A DNA stretch of 5,650 nucleotides from the NCBI GenBank assembly GCA_017475805.1, contig JAFVEW010000320.1:1-5650 (forward strand), written 5' to 3'. The notes beneath the pieces are model-generated. The model ran no database searches. It had not been told where the DNA came from and saw nothing but the letters and a program-made list of their open reading frames with translations. The stretch comes from Synergistaceae bacterium (lineage in GTDB: Bacteria; Synergistota; Synergistia; Synergistales; Aminobacteriaceae). The translations under genes were made by a program, and so were the position numbers. Position 1 is the first letter of the stretch. Each line of letters opens with the position of its first letter. Below are positions 1 to 5,650 of this stretch, one piece after another.

Positions 1-4
1 GAAA

Positions 5-10
5 AGAGGA
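5..10 (+). promoter_or_regulatory. Shine-Dalgarno site of greA
   Basis: AGAGGA lies 7 nt before the TTG codon at 18-20. It is a well-spaced ribosome binding site and decides the start of greA, because the in-frame ATG at 48-50 has no comparable purine-rich site in front of it. The promoter must lie left of the window. Confidence 0.75.
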
Positions 11-17
11 AAAAATT

Positions 18-527
18 TTGGCTCCTAAAAAAAATAATGTTCACGAAATGACACGCAGCGGCTACGAAAGACTTAGCGAAGAACTTACGAATTTAAGAAC
101 TCAAGGCCGTCAGGAAGTCGCTAAAAAACTTGAAGAAGCCCGGGCGTTCGGGGATTTAAGCGAAAACGCAGAGTACGCAGCAGCTAAAGAAGAACAGGCT
201 AAACTCGAAGACAGAATAGCTGACCTCGAGGTTACTTTGAGCAAAGTTACAGTCGTTGACGAGAGTAAAATAGACACTAATAGAGCTGGCGTAGGCTTGA
301 GAATTACTCTCGAAGATTTAGATAATAACGGCAAACAACACACTTACGACTTAGTAGGCTCGGAAGAATTATCAGGCGCGGCTTTCTCCGAAGGCGGAAT
401 TCAGAGAATTTCACAGAAAAGTCCCGTAGGCCAAGCTATCACAGGACATTTAATCGGCGACGAGGTCATCGTGAAAATTCCAAGAGGCCAAAGAAAATTA
501 AAAATCGCAGCTATCGAACGATATTAA
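18..527 (+). CDS. greA: Transcription elongation factor GreA
   Basis: GreA enters the secondary channel of RNA polymerase and stimulates cleavage of the 3' end of backtracked transcripts, restarting stalled elongation complexes. The 169-residue protein has the two family domains. An N-terminal antiparallel coiled coil (about residues 11-80) carries the signature GDLSENAEY at 45-53, where D46 and E49 correspond to the acidic tip residues D41 and E44 of E. coli GreA. A C-terminal FKBP-like domain (about 90-169) contains ISQKSPVGQAITGHLIGD at 131-148. Length is close to the usual 157-160 residues, with about five extra at the N terminus. The start is TTG, chosen because AGAGGA sits 7 nt upstream. 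An alternative start at M11 (position 48) would align with the MT of shorter homologues but has no visible ribosome binding site. hemB follows after 16 nt, so the two genes are probably one transcript. Family assignment is secure. Confidence 0.97.
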   Translation: MAPKKNNVHEMTRSGYERLSEELTNLRTQGRQEVAKKLEEARAFGDLSENAEYAAAKEEQAKLEDRIADLEVTLSKVTVVDESKIDTNRAGVGLRITLEDLDNNGKQHTYDLVGSEELSGAAFSEGGIQRISQKSPVGQAITGHLIGDEVIVKIPRGQRKLKIAAIERY

Positions 528-543
528 AAGGCAAGTAGGAATT

Positions 544-1509
544 ATGATTAAACGTCCGCGAAGACTTAGAAAATCTCAGGCTATCCGCGACATGACTTGC
601 GAGACAAGATTATCGCCTTCAATGTTCGTCTATCCTGTGTTCGTTCGTGAAGGAAAAAATATCATCGAGGAAATTCCCTCAATGCCGGGACAAAAACGTT
701 ACAGCCCCGACAAACTCCCGTTAATTCTTGAAAAAGCAGCAAAAAATAAAATCGGAGGCGTCCTATTTTTCGGAATTCCTGAAAATAAAGACGAAACAGG
801 CTCGCAGGCTTATAACGACAACGGCGTTGTTCAACAGGCTATTAGAATTTCTAAAAAAGAATTTCCGGATTTAACCGTAATTTCCGATATTTGCCTTTGC
901 GAATATACATCTCACGGACATTGCGGCATTGTTCAGGACGGAATTATAAAAAACGACGATACTCTCAAAATTTTATCGCGCATTGCTCTTTCTCACGCTC
1001 AGGCCGGAGCTGACATCGTCGCGCCTTCCGACATGATGGACGGACACACCGCCGCTATTCGTGAGGCTCTCGATAACGAAAATTTTCAGGATACTTTGAT
1101 AATGTCTTACGCCGTCAAATACGCGTCGGCCTTTTACGGACCTTTTAGAGACGCCGCAGGCTCTGCTCCGACATTCGGCGACAGGAAAACTTATCAAATG
1201 GATCCGCGAAACTCACGGGAAGCCCTTAGAGAAGCTAAACTCGATATAGACGAAGGCGCGGATATTTTAATCGTTAAACCCGGCTTGCCTTACCTCGACG
1301 TCTTGAAATCCGTCAAAGATTTTTCCGACATTCCCGTAGCGTCTTACTCCGTCAGCGGCGAATATGCCATGATTAAAGCGGCGGCGGTCAAAGGCTGGCT
1401 CAATGAAAAAAATATCGCCCTCGAAATCGCATTTTCGATTGCCCGCGCTGGTGCCGATATTTTAATATCATATTTTGCTCTTGATTTAGCCCTTTGGCTT
1501 GAAAAGTAG
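544..1509 (+). CDS. hemB: Delta-aminolevulinic acid dehydratase (porphobilinogen synthase)
   Basis: HemB condenses two 5-aminolevulinate molecules into porphobilinogen, the first pyrrole of the heme, siroheme and cobalamin pathways, in the cytosol. The 321-residue length matches the family (about 320-340). The zinc ligands are present in CLCEYTSHGHC as C117, C119 and C127, so this is the zinc-dependent type rather than the Asp-rich magnesium type. The Schiff-base lysines are K192 (SYAVKYASAFYGPF) and K245 (IVKPGLPYLD), matching E. coli K195 and K247. E230 aligns with E. coli E232, the allosteric magnesium ligand. The C-terminal SGEYAMIKAA and SYFALDLA motifs are also typical. The ATG is preceded by AGGA at 537-540, unusually close (3 nt), and by AAGG at 528-531 (12 nt), so initiation may be modest or coupled to greA translation. 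No other tetrapyrrole gene is in the window. The gene ends 16 bp from the stop of the convergent EAL gene. Confidence 0.97.
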   Translation: MIKRPRRLRKSQAIRDMTCETRLSPSMFVYPVFVREGKNIIEEIPSMPGQKRYSPDKLPLILEKAAKNKIGGVLFFGIPENKDETGSQAYNDNGVVQQAIRISKKEFPDLTVISDICLCEYTSHGHCGIVQDGIIKNDDTLKILSRIALSHAQAGADIVAPSDMMDGHTAAIREALDNENFQDTLIMSYAVKYASAFYGPFRDAAGSAPTFGDRKTYQMDPRNSREALREAKLDIDEGADILIVKPGLPYLDVLKSVKDFSDIPVASYSVSGEYAMIKAAAVKGWLNEKNIALEIAFSIARAGADILISYFALDLALWLEK

Positions 1510-1520
1510 AAAGTTTTTTC

Positions 1521-1535
1521 AACTCCTAACTCCTA
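1521..1535. repeat. Heptad direct repeat overlapping a stop codon
   Basis: AACTCCT occurs twice back to back plus one further A. Read on the - strand this is TAGGAGTTAGGAGTT, which encodes the last residues and the TAG stop (1526-1528) of the GGDEF-EAL gene. It lies between the convergent 3' ends of hemB and that gene. Two further intergenic sites in the window (3255-3272 and 5024-5037) hold similar 7-nt repeats. A two-copy repeat of this length can arise by chance; the recurrence is what draws attention. Confidence 0.6.
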
Positions 1536-3184
1536 CTTGATAAAAGTTTTGCGGCTTGAGTTTCAGGGAGCGGACGGCCCCATATGAAGCCCTGAATGAA
1601 GTCGCAGCCGATGGAACGTAGGGTTTCGAGTTGTTCGGGAAGTTCTACGCCTTCGGAGATGACTTTGAAGCCCATAATATGGCCGATGGAGATGATAGCG
1701 GCGACGTATCTTGAGTTTTTGTTAGCAGAGTTCATTTTATCGATAAAAGATTTGTCGATTTTAAGGAGATTAGCGGGCAATTTATTAAGATAGCTTAAAG
1801 AAGAATAGCCTACGCCAAAGTCGTCGATAGCGATTTTAATACCCATGTTCTTAAGTTCTTTGATAGATTGAAAGGCTTTATTAAGGGTATCGAGCATAAT
1901 GCTCTCTGTGATTTCAATTTCGAGATTAGAAGCCGGAACGCCGCTGATTTTTAATGTTTCGCGAACCTCATCGAGGAAGTTATTTTTCATGAGATGTTTG
2001 ACGGAAGCGTTGACACTGAGAGTAATATCCGCGCCTGATTTTTTGAGCAAATCGCCGAAGAACATAGCGGACTTTCTAAAAACAACGGCGTCAACTCTAT
2101 CGACGAGGCCGACTTTTTCAGCGACAGGTATAAATTCAGCAGGACTTATCATATTGCCGTCGCTGTCTTTCATTCTTGCGAGAACTTCAAAGCCTCTAAG
2201 TTTATGCGACATATCGAATTGAGGCTGTAAATTGAAAAATATTCTGTCGTTTTCGAGGGCGTCTCTGATTTTCTTTTCGATTTCTAAAGTTCTTTCATTT
2301 TTCAAAAGTTCGGGAGCGTAGCGCATTATGTGGTCGCTGTTGCTTTCGTTTTTAACCTCACGCATCGCTGTCGAGGCATAAGCGCAAAGAGCGTCGCTTG
2401 TCGGCCCGTCCTTTGGAAATTCTGAATAGCCGAAGCTCGCCGTAATATAAAAGTCGCAGTCGTCAACGGTTAATTTTGAGTTTAATGCCTGGTCATATCT
2501 TGCGACAGAGTTCATTATGTCGTCGTCGGACTTGTAATCCCGAATAATTAACGCAAATTCGTCAGCTCCCGAATGTGCAAGAAAGTCGTTTGTATTATTT
2601 GATTTAGCAATTTCTTCCCAGCGCGAGGCGACCTCTTGAAGGACTTTATTTCCGGCGTCAAAGCCCATAGTATCATTAAAATTTTTGAAGTTATTAAGAT
2701 TAATCATCACGACTACGAATTTTTCTTTGTTAATAATAAGATTGTTTATAAGCTCGCTGAACGCTGCCATATTTGGAAGTCCTGTGAGCATGTCCGTGAT
2801 GACTTGCTTGCGGATTTTAGATTGATATTTTGATATTCTTTTATTATTGAGATAAACGACAGTAATAGCGATGGTAGTCAGCAAATTTTGAAATATTCCG
2901 GGCAAACTCGAAAAATTATTTTTAACAAATATCCCGATTATGACGGTGTAAAGTTGTAAAATTATCATGATTAGCGCGGTGATATAGCCTTTTTTGCCGC
3001 AATACATTGTCATAAAAATAACGCAGATATTTGCGATAGCTGAAAAAACTCCGGCAAATGAATATAAAGGAATTAGGTTTCCGAAGAGTTCTATCACGGA
3101 CTTTGAGCCTGCAACAAAACTCACGATAACGGATGAAATTATACAAAGTAAAAGAAGAGTTGCAAACGCAGTATTTTTTTTCAT
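1526..3184 (-). CDS. Membrane GGDEF-EAL protein, probable c-di-GMP phosphodiesterase with a degenerate GGDEF domain
   Basis: This 552-residue protein should hydrolyse cyclic-di-GMP to pGpG at the cytoplasmic face of the inner membrane. Four hydrophobic segments (about residues 6-26, 36-60, 67-88, 98-113) form a compact membrane anchor or sensor. A GGDEF domain follows (about 128-290) but has lost key residues: the metal-binding Asp is N162, the base-contacting Asp is N179, the GGDEF motif reads GADEF (206-210), and the I-site RxxD reads NTND (197-200). Cyclase activity is therefore unlikely. The EAL domain (about 300-545) is complete: E333 in EVLAR (a common EAL variant), N392, E424, D454 and D455 in IDDFGVGYSSL, K475, E511 and Q531. 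Their spacing agrees with characterised EAL enzymes. The ATG has AAGGA 11 nt upstream (3196-3200). It lies 72 bp downstream of the diguanylate cyclase gene on the same strand, suggesting a synthesis and breakdown pair. The degenerate GGDEF may bind GTP or act as a structural link; that is inference. Confidence 0.93.
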   Translation of the reverse strand: MKKNTAFATLLLLCIISSVIVSFVAGSKSVIELFGNLIPLYSFAGVFSAIANICVIFMTMYCGKKGYITALIMIILQLYTVIIGIFVKNNFSSLPGIFQNLLTTIAITVVYLNNKRISKYQSKIRKQVITDMLTGLPNMAAFSELINNLIINKEKFVVVMINLNNFKNFNDTMGFDAGNKVLQEVASRWEEIAKSNNTNDFLAHSGADEFALIIRDYKSDDDIMNSVARYDQALNSKLTVDDCDFYITASFGYSEFPKDGPTSDALCAYASTAMREVKNESNSDHIMRYAPELLKNERTLEIEKKIRDALENDRIFFNLQPQFDMSHKLRGFEVLARMKDSDGNMISPAEFIPVAEKVGLVDRVDAVVFRKSAMFFGDLLKKSGADITLSVNASVKHLMKNNFLDEVRETLKISGVPASNLEIEITESIMLDTLNKAFQSIKELKNMGIKIAIDDFGVGYSSLSYLNKLPANLLKIDKSFIDKMNSANKNSRYVAAIISIGHIMGFKVISEGVELPEQLETLRSIGCDFIQGFIWGRPLPETQAAKLLSSRS

Positions 3185-3212
3185 GTAATTTTTATTCCTT
3201 TATTTTTTATTA

Positions 3213-3230
3213 TTAAATTAAATTAAATTA
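3213..3230. repeat. AT-only pentad repeat (TTAAA)3
   Basis: Three exact copies of TTAAA followed by TTA lie in the 72-bp gap between the two signalling genes, between the candidate -10 box and the ribosome binding site of the EAL gene. The tract contains no G or C. It could form part of a weakly structured 5' leader; no specific function can be shown. Confidence 0.6.
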
Positions 3231-3237
3231 TCTTAAT

Positions 3238-3246
3238 ATTCTATCA
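3238..3246 (-). promoter_or_regulatory. Candidate extended -10 promoter for the EAL gene
   Basis: Read on the - strand this is TGATAGAAT, an extended -10 (TGN) followed by TAGAAT, one mismatch from TATAAT. The -35 region at 17-bp spacing is poor (TAATTC), which extended -10 promoters tolerate. It would start transcription about 45-50 nt before the EAL gene ATG and allow expression apart from the upstream cyclase. No intrinsic terminator is visible in the 72-bp gap, so read-through from the cyclase is also expected. Assigned from base matching only. Confidence 0.35.
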
Positions 3247-3254
3247 CAACGTTT

Positions 3255-3272
3255 AATTATGAATTATGAATT
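3255..3272. repeat. Heptad direct repeat overlapping a stop codon
   Basis: AATTATG occurs twice in tandem, followed by AATT. On the - strand it encodes the last residues (I-H-N-S) and the TAA stop (3257-3259) of the diguanylate cyclase. It thus sits at the same place, relative to its gene, as the AACTCCT repeat at 1521-1535 does to the EAL gene. Confidence 0.6.
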
Positions 3273-4972
3273 TTTTTGCAGATTAATTTATCGGCGTACA
3301 TTAATTTATCAGCGCGTTCAAAGACGTCTTGAACTCTAATATCCGTCAAAGGGTTAAATTCAGAAAGCCCGACAGCTAAAGGTTTAATTCCGTTTATTCT
3401 ATTTTTTTCGAGTTCTTTAATTAAATTTTCCATGAGCTCCTGGCTTTTATCAAAATCGCTCCCGTTTAGCAAAATTGCAAACTCATCGCCGCCAATTCTG
3501 AAGACAGGACTGCGTTTGAAAATGTTGCAGATTATAGCGCAAGCACGGCGTATAAATTCGTCTCCGGCCTTGTGTCCGAGAGTGTCGTTAATTTGTTTCA
3601 GGCCGTTTAAGTCGCATACGACGATAGCGAATTGAGGCATTTCCGAGCCTTCTGAAATTTGTCTATCGAGCTCAGCCTCGACAGCGGCGTAAGCCCTTTT
3701 ATTTTTGACGTTTGTAAGCGCGTCTTTATTTGCCATGTTAATAGCGTCATGATAGGCGAGTTCCATTTGTTTAGCGGCGTCGACATTAGCGACTGCAACG
3801 ATTATATGATTAGAATTTTCTTTAGGTCTAACGGCGTACAACATAGCGAATTGCGGCCTGCCGTCGAGCATTAGACGATAATTCAGAATTGTTTTACCAT
3901 AATCCGAGAGACTTTTTAGTAAATTTTCTTTTTGCATAGCTATTGACATCATCGGCAAATCTTCAGGATAAATATCAGTTTTCATATTTTTTTGACTATC
4001 AGCGAAAAAATCTTTGCCTTTAGTAAAAACTTTTAATTTTGTATATTTTCTGTCGGCTGTATATTCAAGATATTCGTTAGTGATTGTGTTTACGTGATAA
4101 ATGACTTCATATTGTTGAGCTAACGCGCCTGCAATTTGCGAGTAAGTTGTAATAGCGTCTTCCTGTTTTTGCTGCTCGTCGATATTTCTGACGCCTAAAA
4201 TAAGATGTTCAGTGTCTTTCTTTTGAAGATAAGCAAATAAATTCATATATTGAACATTGCCGTTTAATACGTGCCTGTAAATCATCGATAAAGAGCCTTC
4301 ATTGCGGATTTTCGTTAATAATTCGTCTTTTTCGAGAGCGCGCAAAATTCTCATTTGGTCATCGGGGTGTAAAATTCTTTTTATATCGATTTTAAGACGT
4401 TCAAAAAAGTTTTCTCCGCCTCGATGAAGACCGAACTCAGCATAATTATCGCTGGAGCTGTATTCGGAATATTTGCCTGTTTTGACGTCAATATAGTAAA
4501 TAACCTCGTATTGATTAGCCAAAGATTTAGCGATTTCGCCGTAAATTCTTCCTTCGGCTTCAGCGTCGAGTTCTCTGCGTCTTTGTTCGTCAATATCTTG
4601 GACGCCTATAATAATGTTGCTGTTTCCTGAGCGTATAGTTTTAAGGAAAAAATATTTAGGTTCTCCGTTAATGTTTAATCTGTAAGTCAAATAAAAAGAT
4701 TTTCCGTTTTCGAGAGCTTTAACGACGGCATCTTTGCGAAAGGCGTTTAAGAAATATTCCTGGTCTTCATGCCAAACTTGTTCGCGGCAATTTTTGACGG
4801 CGTCTTTGTAAAAGTCGTCTCCTTCGCTTGCTTGTACGAGTTCTTTTCCTAATTTGCTTGCGGCAGGTGTATATTCAACATAGCTGTCGTCTTCGTTTAT
4901 AACAAAAATCCGGCTGTAGTCGTTAGCGAGTGCGAGAGCGAGGCCGGTGAACGAGAGCTGATTATTTTTCAT
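3257..4972 (-). CDS. Soluble diguanylate cyclase with three tandem PAS-like sensor repeats
   Basis: This 571-residue protein should condense two GTP into cyclic-di-GMP in the cytosol; no signal peptide or membrane segment is visible. Three homologous units precede the catalytic domain: about residues 13-130, 148-266 and 280-398, spaced 133-136 residues. Each has a Y-x-x-I-[FY] strand ending in EY (first Tyr at 19, 155, 288), a G-x-x-F-[FY] helix leading to an acidic pair (51-70, 186-205, 319-338), a YR...G...[YF] strand (from 97, 232, 365) and a final hydrophobic strand ending in D (119-128, 256-265, 389-398). This layout is PAS-like; ligands are unknown. Helical linkers at about 129-150, 266-284 and 399-415 could pass on conformational signals. 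The GGDEF domain (about 416-571) has DALTNVKNKRA, metal-binding D454 in DLNGLK, N462, D471 and an intact GGDEF at 494-498. The I-site RxxD reads FKRS (485-488), so product inhibition is probably absent. AAAGGAG lies 13 nt before the ATG. Confidence 0.93.
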   Translation of the reverse strand: MKNNQLSFTGLALALANDYSRIFVINEDDSYVEYTPAASKLGKELVQASEGDDFYKDAVKNCREQVWHEDQEYFLNAFRKDAVVKALENGKSFYLTYRLNINGEPKYFFLKTIRSGNSNIIIGVQDIDEQRRRELDAEAEGRIYGEIAKSLANQYEVIYYIDVKTGKYSEYSSSDNYAEFGLHRGGENFFERLKIDIKRILHPDDQMRILRALEKDELLTKIRNEGSLSMIYRHVLNGNVQYMNLFAYLQKKDTEHLILGVRNIDEQQKQEDAITTYSQIAGALAQQYEVIYHVNTITNEYLEYTADRKYTKLKVFTKGKDFFADSQKNMKTDIYPEDLPMMSIAMQKENLLKSLSDYGKTILNYRLMLDGRPQFAMLYAVRPKENSNHIIVAVANVDAAKQMELAYHDAINMANKDALTNVKNKRAYAAVEAELDRQISEGSEMPQFAIVVCDLNGLKQINDTLGHKAGDEFIRRACAIICNIFKRSPVFRIGGDEFAILLNGSDFDKSQELMENLIKELEKNRINGIKPLAVGLSEFNPLTDIRVQDVFERADKLMYADKLICKKIHNS

Positions 4973-4985
4973 GTTAAAGTCTATA

Positions 4986-4991
4986 CTCCTT
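4986..4991 (-). promoter_or_regulatory. Shine-Dalgarno site of the diguanylate cyclase gene
   Basis: The - strand reads AAGGAG, a near-perfect ribosome binding site, but 13 nt separate it from the ATG at 4970-4972. No start codon lies between, so the ATG stands. The wide spacing may lower translation. Confidence 0.65.
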
Positions 4992-5008
4992 TTATAAGCT
5001 AAGATTTT

Positions 5009-5014
5009 ATTATA
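5009..5014 (-). promoter_or_regulatory. Candidate -10 box of the diguanylate cyclase gene
   Basis: Read on the - strand this is a perfect TATAAT. Transcription would start near 5002, giving a leader of about 30 nt that includes the AAGGAG site. No good -35 box is visible at 16-18 bp (for example TTCTAA at 18 bp). It overlaps the -10 box of dapF within the palindrome ATTATAAT (5009-5016). Confidence 0.45.
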
Positions 5015-5016
5015 AT
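5011..5016 (+). promoter_or_regulatory. Candidate -10 box of dapF
   Basis: This is a perfect TATAAT with an expected start near 5023, about 33 nt before the dapF ATG and ahead of its AAGGG site (5040-5044). The sequence at the -35 distance (around 4987-4993) is a poor match to TTGACA and coincides with the ribosome binding site of the opposite gene. Assigned from base matching in an AT-rich region. Confidence 0.45.
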
Positions 5017-5023
5017 ATAAAAA

Positions 5024-5037
5024 AATTAAGAATTAGA
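5024..5037. repeat. Imperfect heptad repeat
   Basis: AATTAAG is followed directly by AATTAGA, two 7-mers that differ at two positions. It lies in the dapF leader between the -10 box and the AAGGG site. It resembles AATTATG at 3255-3272 but is short and AT-rich, so it may be coincidence. Confidence 0.35.
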
Positions 5038-5055
5038 AAAAGGGTTGATTTTTTA

Positions 5056-5650
5056 ATGCGTTTCACGAAAATGCAAGGCTGCGGAAATGATTATGTTTAT
5101 GTAAATTGTCTTAATGAAAGAATTTCTAATCCTGAAGAATTAGCGAAAAAAATTTCAGATAGACACTTCGGGGTCGGCTCAGACGGTTTAATTTTAATTT
5201 TGCCGCCTGTTGATGATAATTCAGACGCTTTCATGCAGCTTTATAATTTCGACGGTTCAAAGGCTTCGATGTGCGGAAACGGAATTCGCTGTGTAGCAAA
5301 ATTCATTTACGACAACGGAATAATCCCTAAAGAAAGGCGGGAGACTTTCATTGACACTCCTTCAGGAATTAAAAAAATTTTTCTTGAAATTAAAGATGAG
5401 AAAGTCATCGCCGCGGCTGTGAACATGGGACAAGCTGAAATCACGAGTGAAATTCCCGAAGAAATTAAAATTAAAGATAAAGAATTAAAATTTATCGGAG
5501 TTAATGTCGGAAATCCGCACGCTGTCTATTTTATTGAAGACAATCCTGAAATTCGAGATATTTTTTCTTGGCCTAACTCAAAATTTGCGGTTGAGGGCGT
5601 TAATTTTGAAAATCATCCGAGATTTCCTGACAGAGTTAACTCAGAATTTA
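5056..5650 (+). CDS. dapF: Diaminopimelate epimerase, 5' part (cut by window end)
   Basis: DapF interconverts LL- and meso-diaminopimelate, supplying meso-DAP for peptidoglycan and for lysine synthesis in the cytosol. The first 198 residues are visible and remain open to the window edge; a full protein is usually about 270-280 residues. The N terminus MRFTKMQGCGNDYVYVN is the family's KMxGxGND substrate motif, with N11. NFDGS (64-68) and MCGNGIRC (72-79) follow; C73 is one of the two catalytic cysteines and has the same number as in E. coli DapF. GNPHAV (152-157) contributes a substrate Asn, and the sequence ends in RVNSEF, matching the usual TNVEF region. The second catalytic Cys and its ACGTG loop would lie beyond the window. 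ATG was chosen because AAGGG lies 11 nt upstream (5040-5044) and the motif begins at once. It is transcribed divergently from the diguanylate cyclase; the 83-bp spacer carries candidate promoters for both. Confidence 0.96.
   Translation, partial: MRFTKMQGCGNDYVYVNCLNERISNPEELAKKISDRHFGVGSDGLILILPPVDDNSDAFMQLYNFDGSKASMCGNGIRCVAKFIYDNGIIPKERRETFIDTPSGIKKIFLEIKDEKVIAAAVNMGQAEITSEIPEEIKIKDKELKFIGVNVGNPHAVYFIEDNPEIRDIFSWPNSKFAVEGVNFENHPRFPDRVNSEF

Noticed and set aside
48..50. ATG at greA codon 11 as the true start
   Set aside because: It aligns with the MT of shorter homologues, but no ribosome binding site precedes it, whereas the TTG at 18 has AGAGGA at 7 nt. Not fully excluded.
110..343. 74-77 residue reading frames on the strand opposite greA and hemB (110-343, 973-1197)
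   Set aside because: They lie wholly inside well-conserved genes, have no ribosome binding site or recognisable motif, and are shadows of biased codon use.
1499..1522. Possible intrinsic terminator after hemB (7-bp AT-rich stem)
   Set aside because: The stem has one G-C pair, overlaps the coding end, and has no T tract after it on either strand.
1596..2833. Reading frames of 65-107 residues on the + strand inside the GGDEF-EAL gene
   Set aside because: They are antisense to an intact two-domain protein and show no domain pattern; the - strand reading explains the sequence fully.
3185..3256. A c-di-GMP riboswitch upstream of the EAL gene
   Set aside because: The 72-bp gap is almost pure A and T and shows no GC-rich paired elements; it is too short and unstructured for a known c-di-GMP aptamer.
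3432..4630. Reading frames of 63-71 residues on either strand inside the cyclase gene
   Set aside because: They overlap the three sensor repeats and the GGDEF domain in other frames, with no start signals of their own.

Overview
The window is AT-rich bacterial DNA holding five protein genes, nearly gapless, with the last one cut by the window edge. Three are core housekeeping genes on the + strand: greA and hemB at the left, and dapF (5' part only) at the right. Between them, on the - strand, lie two cyclic-di-GMP signalling genes. I see no tRNA, rRNA, CRISPR array, insertion sequence or phage gene, and no gene-free stretch longer than 83 bases.

Organism: low GC, a TTG start on greA, a meso-diaminopimelate pathway gene, a zinc-type HemB, and GGDEF proteins with a DLNGLK metal motif and repeated PAS-like sensor units. 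Together these suggest an anaerobic, Clostridia-, Negativicutes- or Synergistota-like bacterium. This is inference from protein style; the sequence does not fix the phylum.

Layout: greA (18-527) and hemB (544-1509) are 16 nt apart and probably co-transcribed. hemB converges on the EAL gene (1526-3184, - strand), with only 16 bp between their stop codons. Upstream of the EAL gene on the same strand, after a 72-bp gap, is a soluble diguanylate cyclase with three tandem sensor repeats (3257-4972). An 83-bp divergent spacer with overlapping, partly palindromic -10 boxes separates the cyclase from dapF (5056 onward).

How the genes work together: the two - strand genes look like a c-di-GMP control pair. 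The soluble protein has every key cyclase residue and lacks the RxxD product-inhibition site, so it should make c-di-GMP. The four-helix membrane protein has a decayed GGDEF domain but a complete EAL active site, so it should degrade c-di-GMP. The most unusual points are this split of activities, the triple sensor array, and short heptad repeats that supply the stop codons of both signalling genes. No wholly new system is evident.
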